Below are positions 23,835 through 32,449 of a stretch of DNA of 64,000 bases, piece after piece. Source of the stretch: Streptomyces sp. NBC_00258 (GTDB lineage: Bacteria > Actinomycetota > Actinomycetes > Streptomycetales > Streptomycetaceae). The translations under genes and the position numbers were made by a program. Every line of letters starts with the position of its first letter. Position 1 is the stretch's first letter. The DNA is taken from assembly GCF_036182465.1 (NCBI RefSeq), contig NZ_CP108081.1, positions 10,416,001-10,480,000 on the forward strand. The letters run 5' to 3'. The notes under the pieces were generated by a model, which was given only the letters and a program-made list of their open reading frames with translations, was not told where the DNA came from and made no database searches.

Positions 23835-26531
23835 ATGGCTGGGCTGGAGGAGAACGGTCCGGAACCGACCACGTCGTGCGCCGATCCCCAAGGAGACCCG
23901 TTCCTGCACACGCGGTTCGCGATACCGACACGTCCCGCGACGTTCCTGCGCCGGGAGCGGCTGGTCAGGCACCTCGACCAGGCTCTGCGGACACCGCTGA
24001 CCATGATCAGCGGGGCCGCGGGCGCGGGCAAGACCATGCTGGCCGCCGACTGGGCCGCGCGCGAGGACAGGTCCGTGGCCTGGCTCACCAACGACGCCAC
24101 GGCCCAGGGATGCGGCATGTTCTGGGCGTACTTCCTCCAGGCCCTGAGCGCCTCCGGTGTGCCCCCGCCCGCCGAGGTCGGCTCCCCGGCTGAGGCGAGC
24201 CGCGTGGACCAGACGCTGCTGACGCGCCTCGCCGCGGGCCTGAGCGACCGGGACCGGCCAGTGATCGTGGTGCTCGACGAGTACGACCGTGTCACGGCGC
24301 CGGAGATCGCGGAGCAGCTGCAGTTCGTCCTGCACCACGCGGGCCGGGGCATGCGCCTGATCCTCGTCACCCGCACCGAACCCCTGCTGCCACTGCACCG
24401 CTACCGGGCCGTCGGCGACATGACCGAGATCAGGGCCGCGGAGCTGGCCTTCACCCCCGAGGAGGCGGCCGCGCTGCTGGAACTGCACGGGCTGCGCGTT
24501 CCGGTGTCCGCCGCGCGGGCCCTCGTGGAGCGCACCCGGGGATGGGCCGCCGGACTGCGGCTGTGCGCCCTGGCCGCTCAGGAGAGCCCGGATCCGGAGA
24601 CGTATCTGAAGGAGTTCGAGGTCGATCGCACCACGGTGGCCGACTTCCTGCTGGCGGAGGTGCTCAAGCGGCAGACCCCCGAGGCGCAGGACCTCCTGCT
24701 GCGGGTCAGCGTTCTCGATCGCTTCGGGCCCGAGCTGGCGAACGCGCTGACCGGGCGCACCGATGCCGAGTCCATCCTGGACGGACTGCACCGTGAGAAC
24801 GCGTTCGTCGAGTACCTCGGGCACGCCCGGTACCGACTCCACCCCCTGTTCGGGGAGATCCTCCATGCCCATCTGCGGATGCGCTCTCCGGGCCTGGAGC
24901 CCGAACTCCACAGACGGGCCGCGACATGGCTGCGGGACTCCGGATCCCTCGCGGAGACGCTCGGCCACGGTGCCGCCGCGGGCGACTGGGAGTTCACCGC
25001 CGGTGCCCTCGTCGACGACCTCGCCATCGGTCAGCTCTTCACCGGTCTCCGCTCGGACCATCTGGCCGAGCTGTTCTCGGGGATGGGCCCCGAAGCCACG
25101 AGCCCGGCCACGGATCTCGTCCGCGCGGCCCGTGAGCTGGCACGGAGCGATCTCGACCATGGCCTGGCCCACCTGCGGCACGCCGAACAGAGCCTGGCGG
25201 GGGAGGAGCGGACGCCGGCGGGGGACGGCCCACCCGGCCTCGCTGCGGCCCGGCTGAGCTGCGCGCTGCTGGAGACCCTGGCCGCCCGGCTGACCGGTTC
25301 TCCCGCAAGGGCGGAGACGGCGGCGGAGAGGGCCGGGGAACTCCAGCAGGAGGTGCCCGCCCAGCTCCTCGACGCGCACCCCGAACTCGCCGCCCTGCTG
25401 TCGACCCATCTCGGCTCGACGCGGCTGTGGGCCGGGCGCTTCGAGGACGCACATGACGCCCTGAACACGGCGGTCGCCTGCTCCGGGGGAGCCTCGACGG
25501 CGCTTCCGCGCGAGGAGTCCCTCGGTCATCTGGCCCTGATCGACTATCTGAACGGCTGGCCCGGCCGGGCGGAACGCAAGGCCCTGGCGGCGATCACCGA
25601 GACCGAGCGGTTCAGCCTGAGGGAGGAGTCCGGCTCAGGGATCGAGCTGCTCGTCCTGGCAGCCGTCGCCGTCGACCGCAACGAACTCGACCAGGCCCAG
25701 GCCCTTCTCGACGCGGCGGCCGACTCCCAACACGCGATGCGGGACCCGGTGACGCGGGCGGGGCGGGCCCTCGCCACCTCGCGGCTGCTCCTGGCCCGCG
25801 GCGAAACGCACGCGGCGCTCGAAGCGGCGGAACCGGCCGTCCCCGCCGGTGTGGTCTCACCCTGGTCGGAGGCGCACAAGGCACTGGTGACCTCGGCCGC
25901 ACACCTGGCGGAGGGCCGGCCGGGGACTGCCGCCGACCTGCTGCAAGGGGTGCCCGGCGACCAGCCGGCGTGTGTCGTGGGAGCCGCGCGGGCCCAGCTC
26001 GCCGCGGGCCGGGCCGTCGAGGCGCTCGGGCTGCTCGACCAGGTGCGCCCCGAGGGCCGTATCGGCCCCGCGGTGACCGTCCGGGCCTCGCTGGTGCGGG
26101 CCCGGGCCGCGGACCTCGCGGGGGACTCCGCCACCGTGCGCAGACTCGTCGCCCATGCCCTCCACGAGGCTCGGCGCGAGCGGCTGCGGCGCCCCTTCCT
26201 CGAAGCCGGGCCGTGGATCCGGCCCCTACTGGGCACGGTGCCGCTGCGCGGGCTGGCCGCGGGCTGGCTCACCCCCGGACCGCCGCCGTGCGACGCGCCG
26301 CGGGCCCGCCCTGGAGACCAGCCGCCGGCACCGGTCGTGGAGGAGTTGAGCGGACGCGAGCACGACGTACTGGAACGGCTCGCCCAGATGATGTCGACGG
26401 AGGAGATCGCCGCCGATCTGTATGTGTCGGTGAACACGGTCAAGACCCACCTCAAGAGCGTCTACCGGAAGCTGGCGGTGAACCGGCGCCACGACGCGGT
26501 GCACCGCGCACGCGAGCTGCGGCTGCTCTGA
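23835..26531 (+). CDS. large ATP-binding LuxR-family regulator (LAL/MalT-like)
   Basis: An 898-residue regulator. It has an N-terminal STAND-type NTPase with Walker A GAAGAGKT at 60-67 and a Walker B-like VIVVLDEYDRV near 140, a long helical repeat region (about 330-820) rich in Ala, Leu and Glu like TPR/MalT arms, and a C-terminal LuxR HTH (about 835-898: LSGREHDVLERLAQMMSTEE, VSVNTVKTHLKSVYRKL). MalT-like proteins switch on genes when an inducer and ATP are bound. The ATG at 23835 follows GGTGGTGAG. The next gene downstream on the same strand is the DHA2 MFS transporter, a possible target. Confidence 0.88.
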   Translation: MAGLEENGPEPTTSCADPQGDPFLHTRFAIPTRPATFLRRERLVRHLDQALRTPLTMISGAAGAGKTMLAADWAAREDRSVAWLTNDATAQGCGMFWAYFLQALSASGVPPPAEVGSPAEASRVDQTLLTRLAAGLSDRDRPVIVVLDEYDRVTAPEIAEQLQFVLHHAGRGMRLILVTRTEPLLPLHRYRAVGDMTEIRAAELAFTPEEAAALLELHGLRVPVSAARALVERTRGWAAGLRLCALAAQESPDPETYLKEFEVDRTTVADFLLAEVLKRQTPEAQDLLLRVSVLDRFGPELANALTGRTDAESILDGLHRENAFVEYLGHARYRLHPLFGEILHAHLRMRSPGLEPELHRRAATWLRDSGSLAETLGHGAAAGDWEFTAGALVDDLAIGQLFTGLRSDHLAELFSGMGPEATSPATDLVRAARELARSDLDHGLAHLRHAEQSLAGEERTPAGDGPPGLAAARLSCALLETLAARLTGSPARAETAAERAGELQQEVPAQLLDAHPELAALLSTHLGSTRLWAGRFEDAHDALNTAVACSGGASTALPREESLGHLALIDYLNGWPGRAERKALAAITETERFSLREESGSGIELLVLAAVAVDRNELDQAQALLDAAADSQHAMRDPVTRAGRALATSRLLLARGETHAALEAAEPAVPAGVVSPWSEAHKALVTSAAHLAEGRPGTAADLLQGVPGDQPACVVGAARAQLAAGRAVEALGLLDQVRPEGRIGPAVTVRASLVRARAADLAGDSATVRRLVAHALHEARRERLRRPFLEAGPWIRPLLGTVPLRGLAAGWLTPGPPPCDAPRARPGDQPPAPVVEELSGREHDVLERLAQMMSTEEIAADLYVSVNTVKTHLKSVYRKLAVNRRHDAVHRARELRLL

Positions 26532-26704
26532 GCCCGTGGCTGCGTCTTCGTGGCCTGCCCGGCCGGGGGCTTCGGCGAGGTGTCCGGCTCGCCCGTGCGG
26601 GGTGAGGCGCGGGGCGGCTTCCTCGGGTGCGATGGGGGTGGCGGCAGGACATCGGCCGGCCGCTGCCCGGTGGACTCCGCCGGGGCTCGGGCCGACTGGG
26701 CGAG

Positions 26705-28345
26705 GTGGGCACCTTGAGGCACTGGCGGGCGCTGATGGTCCTGGGCACGGCCCAGTTCCTGATGGTCCTGGACACCTCCGTCATGAACGTGTCCATCAGC
26801 CAGCTGGTGGAGGACTTCGACACCGAGGTCACCGCGATCCAGGCCGTCATCACGCTGTACGCACTGGTCATGGCCGCTTTCATGATCATAGGAGGCCGGC
26901 TCGGAGACATCTTCGGACGCCGTCGCCTGTTCCTGTTCGGGCTCGTCGTCTACGCCACGGGATCGGCCCTGACCGCCGTGGCCCCGAACCTGTGGGTTCT
27001 CGCGCTGGGCTGGTCGGTCATCGAAGGACTCGGCGCCGCGCTGGTGCTGCCCGCCATGGCGGCCCTCGTGGCCGAGGCCTACCGCGGGCGGGACAGGGCC
27101 GTCGCGTACGGCGTCATCGGCGGACTCGCCGGAGCCGGAATCGCGGTCGGCCCGCTGCTGGGCGGCTGGGTGACGACGTACCTCACCTGGCGGCTGGTGT
27201 TCGCCGGTGAGGTCGTGGTCGTGCTGATCGTGCTCTGCTTCCACCGGGCGATCACGGAAGAACCCAGAACCGGTCCGAGCCCCCGCCTGGACGGGGTCGG
27301 GGCCGCACTTTCGGCGACCGGGCTCGCGCTCGGCGTCCTGGGCGTCCTGCAGAGCGGCTCGTGGGGATGGGTGCAGCCCCGCAACCCGCCCTTCACCGTG
27401 CTCGGCTTCGCGCCGACGCTGTTCGTCATCGCCGCGGGAGTCGCCGTGCTTGCCTTCTTCCATCACTGGGAGAGGCGGCGGGAGACCCGCGGTGACGAAC
27501 CCCTCGTACACCTGACCCTGCTGCGCAAGCCCCCGCTGCGCTCCGGCCTGATGGCCCTGTTGAGCCAGAACCTCATCCTGCTGGGGCTGTTCTTCACCAT
27601 CCCGCTGTACCTGCAGGTGGTTCAGGGGTTCAACGCCTTCCAGACAGGGCTGCGGCTGCTCCCGGTGTCCGTCACCATGCTCGCCGCCTCCATGATCGCC
27701 TCCCGGCTGGGGCGGGCGGCCGGACCGCGCCGGGTGGTCCGGCTGGCCCTGCTGACCCTCACCGGCGCCATCGTGTGGCTGCTGGCCACCATCGACCCGG
27801 TCATCGACGACGCGCAGTTCGCCGGAGCCATGGCCGTCCTCGGAGTGGGCATGGGTCTGCTCGCCTCGCAGCTGGGCAACGTCGTCCAGTCCAGCGTGGG
27901 CGAGGAGGAACGCAGCGAGGCCGGCGGACTGCAGTTCACCGCCCAGAACCTCGGCTCCGCGCTGGGCACCGCGCTCATCGGATCGCTGCTCATCGGCGCA
28001 CTGGCCCACGCCTTCACCAAGCAGGTGGACGAGAATCCGCAGCTCTCGCAGGAGGCCCGCAAGCAGACCGGTGTCGCCCTCGAAGCAGGGATCACGTTCG
28101 TGCCCACCGACCAGGTGCGTTCGGCGGCCGAACGCGCCGGGTTCCCGCCCTCCGAGGTCGACGCCGTCGCCGACTCGTACGCGTCGGCGCAGCTCGACGG
28201 CCTGAAGGCCGCGATCCTCGCCACCGGTGGCGTCACGCTCGCGAGCTTCCTGGTCACGACTCATCTGCCGACCCGGCCGTCCGGCCGTCCGAGGCAGCCC
28301 GAGACCGGCCCGCCCGCCGCCGACGCGACCGGCACGACCCGCTGA
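26705..28345 (+). CDS. DHA2-family (14-TM) MFS transporter
   Basis: A polytopic protein of about 546 residues starting HWRALMVLGTAQFLMVLDTS, with VMNVSISQL in TM1, the loop 2-3 motif GGRLGDIFGRRRLF, motif C-like GLAGAGIAVGPLLGGW and 14 predicted helices, as in EmrB/QacA-type drug:H+ antiporters. A probable extracytoplasmic segment near residues 440-500 is hydrophilic. The start is uncertain: GTG 26705 (used here), TTG 26714, or a further upstream ATG at 26627 whose first 25 residues are not family-like. The large regulator upstream may control it. Confidence 0.85.
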   Translation: MGTLRHWRALMVLGTAQFLMVLDTSVMNVSISQLVEDFDTEVTAIQAVITLYALVMAAFMIIGGRLGDIFGRRRLFLFGLVVYATGSALTAVAPNLWVLALGWSVIEGLGAALVLPAMAALVAEAYRGRDRAVAYGVIGGLAGAGIAVGPLLGGWVTTYLTWRLVFAGEVVVVLIVLCFHRAITEEPRTGPSPRLDGVGAALSATGLALGVLGVLQSGSWGWVQPRNPPFTVLGFAPTLFVIAAGVAVLAFFHHWERRRETRGDEPLVHLTLLRKPPLRSGLMALLSQNLILLGLFFTIPLYLQVVQGFNAFQTGLRLLPVSVTMLAASMIASRLGRAAGPRRVVRLALLTLTGAIVWLLATIDPVIDDAQFAGAMAVLGVGMGLLASQLGNVVQSSVGEEERSEAGGLQFTAQNLGSALGTALIGSLLIGALAHAFTKQVDENPQLSQEARKQTGVALEAGITFVPTDQVRSAAERAGFPPSEVDAVADSYASAQLDGLKAAILATGGVTLASFLVTTHLPTRPSGRPRQPETGPPAADATGTTR

Positions 28346-28362
28346 CTTCCAGGGAGGTCGCG

Positions 28363-28881
28363 ATGCCCGAGGCCGCACACGTCACGGCCCGAGCGCGCAG
28401 CGCCGAGCGCCGGGCGCGCGCCGACTACACAGGTGGCGTCTACGGATCCATGCTCGCCGCCTCGGTGATCGTCGGTGCCGGCTCCCTGGGCGAGTTCCCC
28501 CGTCTGGAACTGGTGTTGCTGCTCTTGCTCACCGGCGTGGCGTTCTGGATCGCGCATGTGCACGCCCAGTTGTTCGGGGCCCGTCTGGCGGAGCTCGGTC
28601 TCGACCGCCGGACCGTGCTGGGTGCGTGCCGTGACGAGTGGCCGATCGTCAAGGCCGCCGTCCCTCCTGCCGCCGCCCTCGCCGTCAGCCCCCTCCTGGG
28701 CCTCGACCTGTCGGGCTCCCTCTGGCTGGCCCTCGCGGTCGCCGTGGCGGGCCAGGTGGGCTGGTCGGCGGCCGCGGCACGACGGGCCGGCGCGTCCTGG
28801 CGCCTGGTGATCGCCACCGCCTCGGTGAACCTGCTGCTCGGACTGCTGATCATCGCGTTCAAGCTCTACCTGACGCATTGA
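28363..28881 (+). CDS. four-TM membrane protein of unknown function
   Basis: A 172-residue protein with a basic N-terminus (ARARSAERRARADYTGGVYG) and four transmembrane helices (about 26-48, 50-72 with HVHAQLFG after it, 100-135 as two, 147-170). The ATG at 28363 has AGGGAGG 5 nt upstream and lies 17 bp after the MFS stop, so it is probably cotranscribed. The pattern FWIAHVHAQLFGARLAELG recurs, to my recollection, in small actinobacterial membrane proteins. No function is assigned. Confidence 0.8.
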   Translation: MPEAAHVTARARSAERRARADYTGGVYGSMLAASVIVGAGSLGEFPRLELVLLLLLTGVAFWIAHVHAQLFGARLAELGLDRRTVLGACRDEWPIVKAAVPPAAALAVSPLLGLDLSGSLWLALAVAVAGQVGWSAAAARRAGASWRLVIATASVNLLLGLLIIAFKLYLTH

Positions 28882-29065
28882 CGGCATTGACGCATTGCCG
28901 GCGTTGACGCGGGAAGCCGAGCCCCGGCGGGCATCGACGCAGGTGAAGCGCGTGCCGCGTGGCGTATCACCTCTACGGGGTGAGGCCGGACGGTCCGCCG
29001 AGGCGGAGGATCGCAGCGTAAGGCCGCAGCCCGCCTGTCCCAGGCCACCCGCGGGAGAGCAGCTC

Positions 29066-29263
29066 ATGCGCTACGAGATCCGCGTCGACGGACACATGTC
29101 GGAGACGCTGACGAGTGCCTTTCCGGAGCTGGATCACGTGATGATGTCCGGACACACTGTCCTGTACGGCGCCGTCATCGACGAGGCACACCTGTACGGG
29201 CTGCTGGCCCGCTGCCGGTCGCTGGGGCTGCGGGTCCTGGAGATGCGCCAGCTGCCGGAGTGA
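29066..29263 (+). CDS. 65-residue conserved protein of unknown function
   Basis: A small acidic protein with alternating strands and a helix: MRYEIRVDGHMSETL, then AFPELDHVMMSGHTVLYGAV and HLYGLLARCRSLGLRVLEMR. The beta-alpha-beta layout resembles ACT-like or small regulatory folds. The ATG at 29066 has GGGAGAG upstream; the frame is open further up to 28895, but that part is not protein-like. It sits alone between the membrane protein and DUF2252 gene. No signal peptide. Confidence 0.7.
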   Translation: MRYEIRVDGHMSETLTSAFPELDHVMMSGHTVLYGAVIDEAHLYGLLARCRSLGLRVLEMRQLPE

Positions 29264-29320
29264 CACGGCGTTCTGCCGCGTACGACGATCGGCACGAACC
29301 AGCCGCGTACGGCGATCCCA

Positions 29321-29362
29321 CGAGCAGCGGTTCACGAGCAGCGGTCCATGAGCGGCGGTCAC
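29321..29362. repeat. three 14-bp tandem repeats
   Basis: CGAGCAGCGGTTCA, CGAGCAGCGGTCCA and TGAGCGGCGGTCAC follow each other with no gap. The last overlaps the stop codon of the minus-strand DUF2252 gene. The preceding 50 bp also hold a looser repeat around TACGACGATC / TACGGCGATC. Confidence 0.75.
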
Positions 29363-30768
29363 AGGCTTTCCGCCCGGATCCTGCCGGACGCGACAGCGGC
29401 GCCGAGCGCCTCGAAGTCCCGCTCGTTCTGGTCGGCGTAGGCCTGGGCGAACTCGGCGAGCGCACGGTCGAAACGGTCGCTCCCGCCCAGGTAGGCGGCG
29501 ATGGCCACCGGATCGCCCGAGCGGGCGTGGGCCCGCGCCAGACAGGCCCCGCACAACCGCGCGAACAGCCGGAGCATGCCGGGGTCCATGGTGTCCGGCC
29601 GCGCGATGCCCTTCCAGTCCTTGAGCTGGCGCACGTAGAAGTCGCGCTCGCGTCCGTCGAGGCCCACGACATGGGTCCAGCCCAGGAAGATGTCACTGGT
29701 CGTCTGGATCAGCCGCTGTCCGGCCACCACCCGGCGGCCCTGGTTGTCGTAGCGGTCGCCGCCGGTGTGGGCGGCGAGGACCGACTCCTGCGCCTCCTTG
29801 GCCTGCAGCAGCAGCGGGTCGGAGTCGTCCCTGCCGAGGAGGAGCACGATCCAGCAGCGCGTACCGACGCTCCCGACGCCCACCACCTTCCGGGCCATGT
29901 CGGCCAGGTGGTAGTGGCGCAGCAGGTGCCGGCGCTCGGACGACAGGGTCCGCTTGTACCCGTCCAGGACGATCTGGAGCTCCTTCTCCTCGTCGCCCTC
30001 GGAGGAGTCCGGCAGCAGGTCCCGGAACGGGGTGATCAGCGGCGGGTCCGGTGCGATCCGCCGGCCCTCGGCCGTGATCCGGGTGAGTTTCGCGAAGGCC
30101 TGGAGCTGGGTGCGCGTACGGGCTCGCGTCGTCGCCTCGGCGGTACGACGCCTGGTCTCCTTGTCCATCGACGAGGCCTGCAGTTCCCGTAGCCGGTCGG
30201 CGTCGTCCTGGGCGTACCAGATGTCCAGGGTGCCCATGCCGGCGAAGGTCCGCATCCGCTGCCGGTAGGCCCGCACACAGGCCCGTACCGCGCCGTTCTG
30301 TTCCTTGACCGAGAAACCGTTGGCCCGGCCGGCGATCGCGAAGCTGGCCGCCAGTCGCTTCACGTCCCATTCGAACGGTCCGGCGAGGGTCTCGTCGAAG
30401 TCGTTGATGTCGAAGACGAGATGACGCTCGGGCGAGGCCAGCAGCCGGAAGTTGAGCAGATGGGCGTCCCCGCAGAGCTGGGCCGTCAGGCCGGTGTTGG
30501 CGGCGGGTCCGAGGTCAGCCGCCATGATCGACGCCGCACCCCGGTAGAAGCGGAACGGGGATTCGAGCATGCGGCCGTAGCGGATGGGCACCAACTCGGG
30601 CAGCCGAGTGGCCGATTGACGCTCTATCACCTCGATGGGGTCGGGCCGTTCCCTCCCCGCCTCGAACCAGCCGTGGCACGAACGCGAGGCGCGCGTACGC
30701 GCGTCCCTTCCGTACGCGGCCCGCTCGGACGGTGTCAGGGACGCTGTGAATGCGCTCGGTACGGCCAT
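29359..30768 (-). CDS. DUF2252 domain protein
   Basis: A 469-residue cytosolic protein. DUF2252 hallmarks are FYRGAASIMAADL, LCGDAHLLNFRLLASPERHL and VFDINDFDETLAGPFEWDVK near residues 74-135, then RRVVAGQRLIQTTSDIFLGW in the C-terminal half. The fold is thought to resemble aminoglycoside phosphotransferase-type kinases, with GDAHLLNF and FDINDFDE in the positions of the catalytic and metal loops. The substrate is unknown. Its ribosome binding site is a strong AGGAGG before the ATG at 30768. It is followed upstream on the same strand by the K+ channel gene, 40 bp away. Confidence 0.92.
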   Translation of the reverse strand: MAVPSAFTASLTPSERAAYGRDARTRASRSCHGWFEAGRERPDPIEVIERQSATRLPELVPIRYGRMLESPFRFYRGAASIMAADLGPAANTGLTAQLCGDAHLLNFRLLASPERHLVFDINDFDETLAGPFEWDVKRLAASFAIAGRANGFSVKEQNGAVRACVRAYRQRMRTFAGMGTLDIWYAQDDADRLRELQASSMDKETRRRTAEATTRARTRTQLQAFAKLTRITAEGRRIAPDPPLITPFRDLLPDSSEGDEEKELQIVLDGYKRTLSSERRHLLRHYHLADMARKVVGVGSVGTRCWIVLLLGRDDSDPLLLQAKEAQESVLAAHTGGDRYDNQGRRVVAGQRLIQTTSDIFLGWTHVVGLDGRERDFYVRQLKDWKGIARPDTMDPGMLRLFARLCGACLARAHARSGDPVAIAAYLGGSDRFDRALAEFAQAYADQNERDFEALGAAVASGRIRAESL

Positions 30769-30808
30769 GACTCACACCTCCTGTGCGCTGTTCTCGTGCC
30801 GAGGAGTC

Positions 30809-31417
30809 CTACTCCGGCGGTGGCTCCCGGCCCTGCCTCCGCAGACCCGCCCGGACCGCACCCGCGAGCACCCGGGCGGCGATGCCCACGAGCATCAGTC
30901 CGCCGACCATCTGAAGCATCGTCACCACACGTCCCGTCTGGGACCGGGCCACGATGTCGCCGAACCCGACGGTGGTGAACGTGGTCAGGGTGAAGTACAG
31001 CGCGTCGGTCCTGGTCAGCGGCTCGCTGAAGGAGCCCGGGGAGGAACGCTCCATCAGGTAGTACACGCCGGCGAACAGCACCAGATACATCGCCAGCGTG
31101 GCGGCCAGTGCCTCGACGGCCTTCAGACGGGGAGAGGGCGAGCGCACGATGGCCCGCACCTCCCACAGGAAGACCAGGACGACCACCAGCAGGCCGCAGG
31201 TGAGCAGCGCCGCTGTGCGAGCCGTGCCGCGCCCGTCCAGGGGCAGCAGGTAGTACGCGGTGACGAGACCCGCCGCGAGGCCCACGGCCCGCGCGACGGA
31301 CACGGCCGTCTCCCGCCGCCCCGGACCCGGTCGTCTCCGGTACGCAGCCCGCTCGGACCGGGCGGACTCCGTCGGGGCGGCCTCGGGATCGCTCCGGCCG
31401 GCCGCTCGATCATTCAT
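30809..31417 (-). CDS. two-pore-helix-type potassium channel
   Basis: A 202-residue protein with four hydrophobic segments (about 38-58, 66-90, 103-122, 158-182) and a classic K+ selectivity filter TTVGFGD near residue 147, preceded by the pore helix DALYFTLTTFT. The N-terminus is long, charged and cytosolic. No RCK or cyclic-nucleotide-binding domain is present. It is probably cotranscribed with the DUF2252 gene. The ATG at 31417 has a GAAGAGA purine run upstream. Confidence 0.9.
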   Translation of the reverse strand: MNDRAAGRSDPEAAPTESARSERAAYRRRPGPGRRETAVSVARAVGLAAGLVTAYYLLPLDGRGTARTAALLTCGLLVVVLVFLWEVRAIVRSPSPRLKAVEALAATLAMYLVLFAGVYYLMERSSPGSFSEPLTRTDALYFTLTTFTTVGFGDIVARSQTGRVVTMLQMVGGLMLVGIAARVLAGAVRAGLRRQGREPPPE

Positions 31418-31615
31418 CTCGTGTCTCTTCGTCCCACGCGCCGCACGCCGGCGCGTGTCCTCCGGACCTCACCTCACCGCTCCGGCGGCCCCCACGGATC
31501 ACCCGCCGGGGGTGACCCGGTGACCGGCGGCGGGAGGGAGGCTGGCCCTGCGATCCCCGTGCGCCGCCTCGTCGGCGGTCCGGGAGCGACCCTCTCGATC
31601 GTGCGAGGAGGAGCC

Positions 31616-32320
31616 ATGACCGTGTCGCGTGATCCGGCACCGCACTCCGGACCGGCAGACATGCCCGACGGCTCGGACCGTGTGTCCGACGGACCGGCCC
31701 ACATGCCCTACGGGGCAGCCTCCGTCCCCGCCGCCGACCCCGCGGCGGTGCTGGCGAAACTCGGGCGCTCCTGGACGTGGGTCCTGGGCTCCGCGATCGC
31801 CACGCTGGTGCCGGGCATCCTGATCCTGGTCTGGCCGGACGGGACCCTGCACGTGGTGGCGGTCCTCATCGGCCTGTATCTGCTCGTCACCGGGGCGTTC
31901 CGGTTCGTCGAGACCTTCGCCCGGGAGGACCACGGCGAACGGCTGCCCGGGCTGCTCCTCGCCGTGCTGTACGTCCTCGGCGGAGTGCTGTGCCTCAGGA
32001 ACCCGCTGCAGACCATCGCCGCGCTCTCACTGATCGTCGGGATCGTCTGGGTGGTGTCCGGCATCCTCACCCTCTACACGGCCCTCGCCGCCCGGGACCT
32101 GCCCCACCGGGGCTTCGTCCTCGGCATCGCGGTGATCGGCATCGTGGCGGGGATCGTGGTCCTGGCCCTACCCTCCGAGTCCGCTCGCGCACTGACCCGG
32201 CTGCTCGGACTGTGGCTCGTCCTGCTCGGCCTGGCCGAGGTGGCCCTCGCCCTCGCCTGGCGCGCCGCACTCCGCAGGGCCGGCATCACGGGGCCGCACG
32301 ACCCCGCCCGGACCACCTGA
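31616..32320 (+). CDS. HdeD-family membrane protein
   Basis: A 234-residue protein: a hydrophilic N-terminus of about 50 residues, then six transmembrane helices in three pairs (WTWVLGSAIATLVPGILILV, VLIGLYLLVTGAFRFV, LAVLYVLGGVLCLRNP and so on), the DUF308/HdeD repeat plan. HdeD is linked to acid resistance in enterobacteria; the role in Streptomyces is unknown. The ATG at 31616 is preceded by a strong GAGGAGGAG. It diverges from the K+ channel gene. Confidence 0.87.
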   Translation: MTVSRDPAPHSGPADMPDGSDRVSDGPAHMPYGAASVPAADPAAVLAKLGRSWTWVLGSAIATLVPGILILVWPDGTLHVVAVLIGLYLLVTGAFRFVETFAREDHGERLPGLLLAVLYVLGGVLCLRNPLQTIAALSLIVGIVWVVSGILTLYTALAARDLPHRGFVLGIAVIGIVAGIVVLALPSESARALTRLLGLWLVLLGLAEVALALAWRAALRRAGITGPHDPARTT

Positions 32321-32449
32321 GCCCCCGCCCGGTCCGTCCGAGACCCGCTCGACGCGGCTGCGGACCGTTCGCGTACGTCCCGGGGCACCGTGCCCCGACG
32401 GATGGTGCGGCCCGCCGCCGAGAACGGCACGCCTCACCGAGGAGGAGCC

